Origin: Uloborus plumipes
Lineage: Eukaryota; Arthropoda; Arachnida; Araneae; Uloboridae
DNA length: 64,000 nucleotides
Direction of reading: 5' to 3'
NCBI GenBank assembly: GCA_038373865.1
Contig: JAXGGA010005890.1
Location: forward strand, 7,501-71,500
In this document: positions 63,868 through 64,000 of the stretch, piece after piece
Layout of the letters: each line of letters starts with the position of its first letter
Numbering within the stretch: the stretch's first letter is position 1
Translations under genes and position numbers: made by a program
Notes under the pieces: generated by a model
What the model was told of the DNA's origin: nothing
The model's database searches: none
Seen by the model: only the letters and a program-made list of their open reading frames with translations

Positions 63868-64000
63868 AACCGACTTCAAAAAAGGAGGAGGTTCTCAATT
63901 CAAAGCGAATGTTTTTTTTTTTTGTTTGTTTGTTCGCACATAGCATCTGATCTACTGAACCGATTTGGACGATTTTTTTTAAAATCGATAGGAGATGGTT
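63868..64000 (+). repeat. AACCGACTTC dispersed repeat, copy 2 (runs off window)
   Basis: Starts TTTAACCGACTTCAAAAAAG and follows copy 1 (60640-60760) through the T-run and CATCTGATCTACTGAACCGA to ATCGATAGGAGATGGTT. It is uninterrupted at the point where copy 1 carries the 2158-bp insertion. Confidence 0.88.

Overview
The window is nuclear DNA from a large, AT-rich, repeat-laden animal genome. Introns with GT-AG borders, tRNA-derived SINEs, a Tc1-type transposon, hAT, pogo-like and TTAA-flanked elements and LINE/LTR remnants all point to an arthropod. A chelicerate, probably a spider, is the best guess from the Tc1 transposase flavour and the repeat styles; the species cannot be named from sequence alone.

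One real host gene dominates the window: an HBS1/HBS1L orthologue (translational GTPase of the Dom34/Pelota ribosome-rescue system) on the minus strand. Its start codon is at 52564. Twelve coding exons with matching phases can be placed down to 1486. Together they encode the N-terminal 427 residues: the conserved N-terminus, the HBS1 N-terminal domain, a low-complexity linker and the G domain through switch II. The G4/G5 motifs and domains II and III lie beyond the left edge. The gene spans at least 51 kb for about 1.3 kb of coding sequence, because nearly every large intron is packed with transposable elements.

Layout: 1-8.4 kb, exons 12-10, an old LTR-element gag/protease remnant and two hAT miniature elements. 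8.4-16 kb, intron 9 with a pogo-like MITE and a short Helitron. 16-22 kb, exons 9-6, a 1.5-kb hAT element and a GGGT-ended element with repeated internal motifs. 22-32.3 kb, a 2.7-kb foldback element with TTAA flanks, exon 5, a SINE, a 3.7-kb DDE_Tnp_4 DNA transposon with long inverted repeats and a broken transposase, and exon 4. 34-36 kb, exon 3 and a hAT element with another element nested in it. 38.5-43.6 kb, a Tc1 element, a TA microsatellite and a hAT element holding two further nested insertions. 44-52.5 kb, exon 2, a degenerate repeat field, several MITEs and exon 1. Upstream of HBS1L (52.6-64 kb): a LINE RNase H fragment, a FLYWCH zinc-finger ORF, more MITEs and SINEs, and a 2.2-kb element carrying a 61-bp minisatellite, whose empty target site can be read in a second copy of the host repeat.

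The most unusual pattern is a set of non-autonomous elements, several with GGG-type termini, that each carry their own 14-17 bp motif repeated many times inside. The motif differs between elements but the architecture is the same. These are probably transposase-binding arrays, but I cannot assign all of them to a known superfamily.
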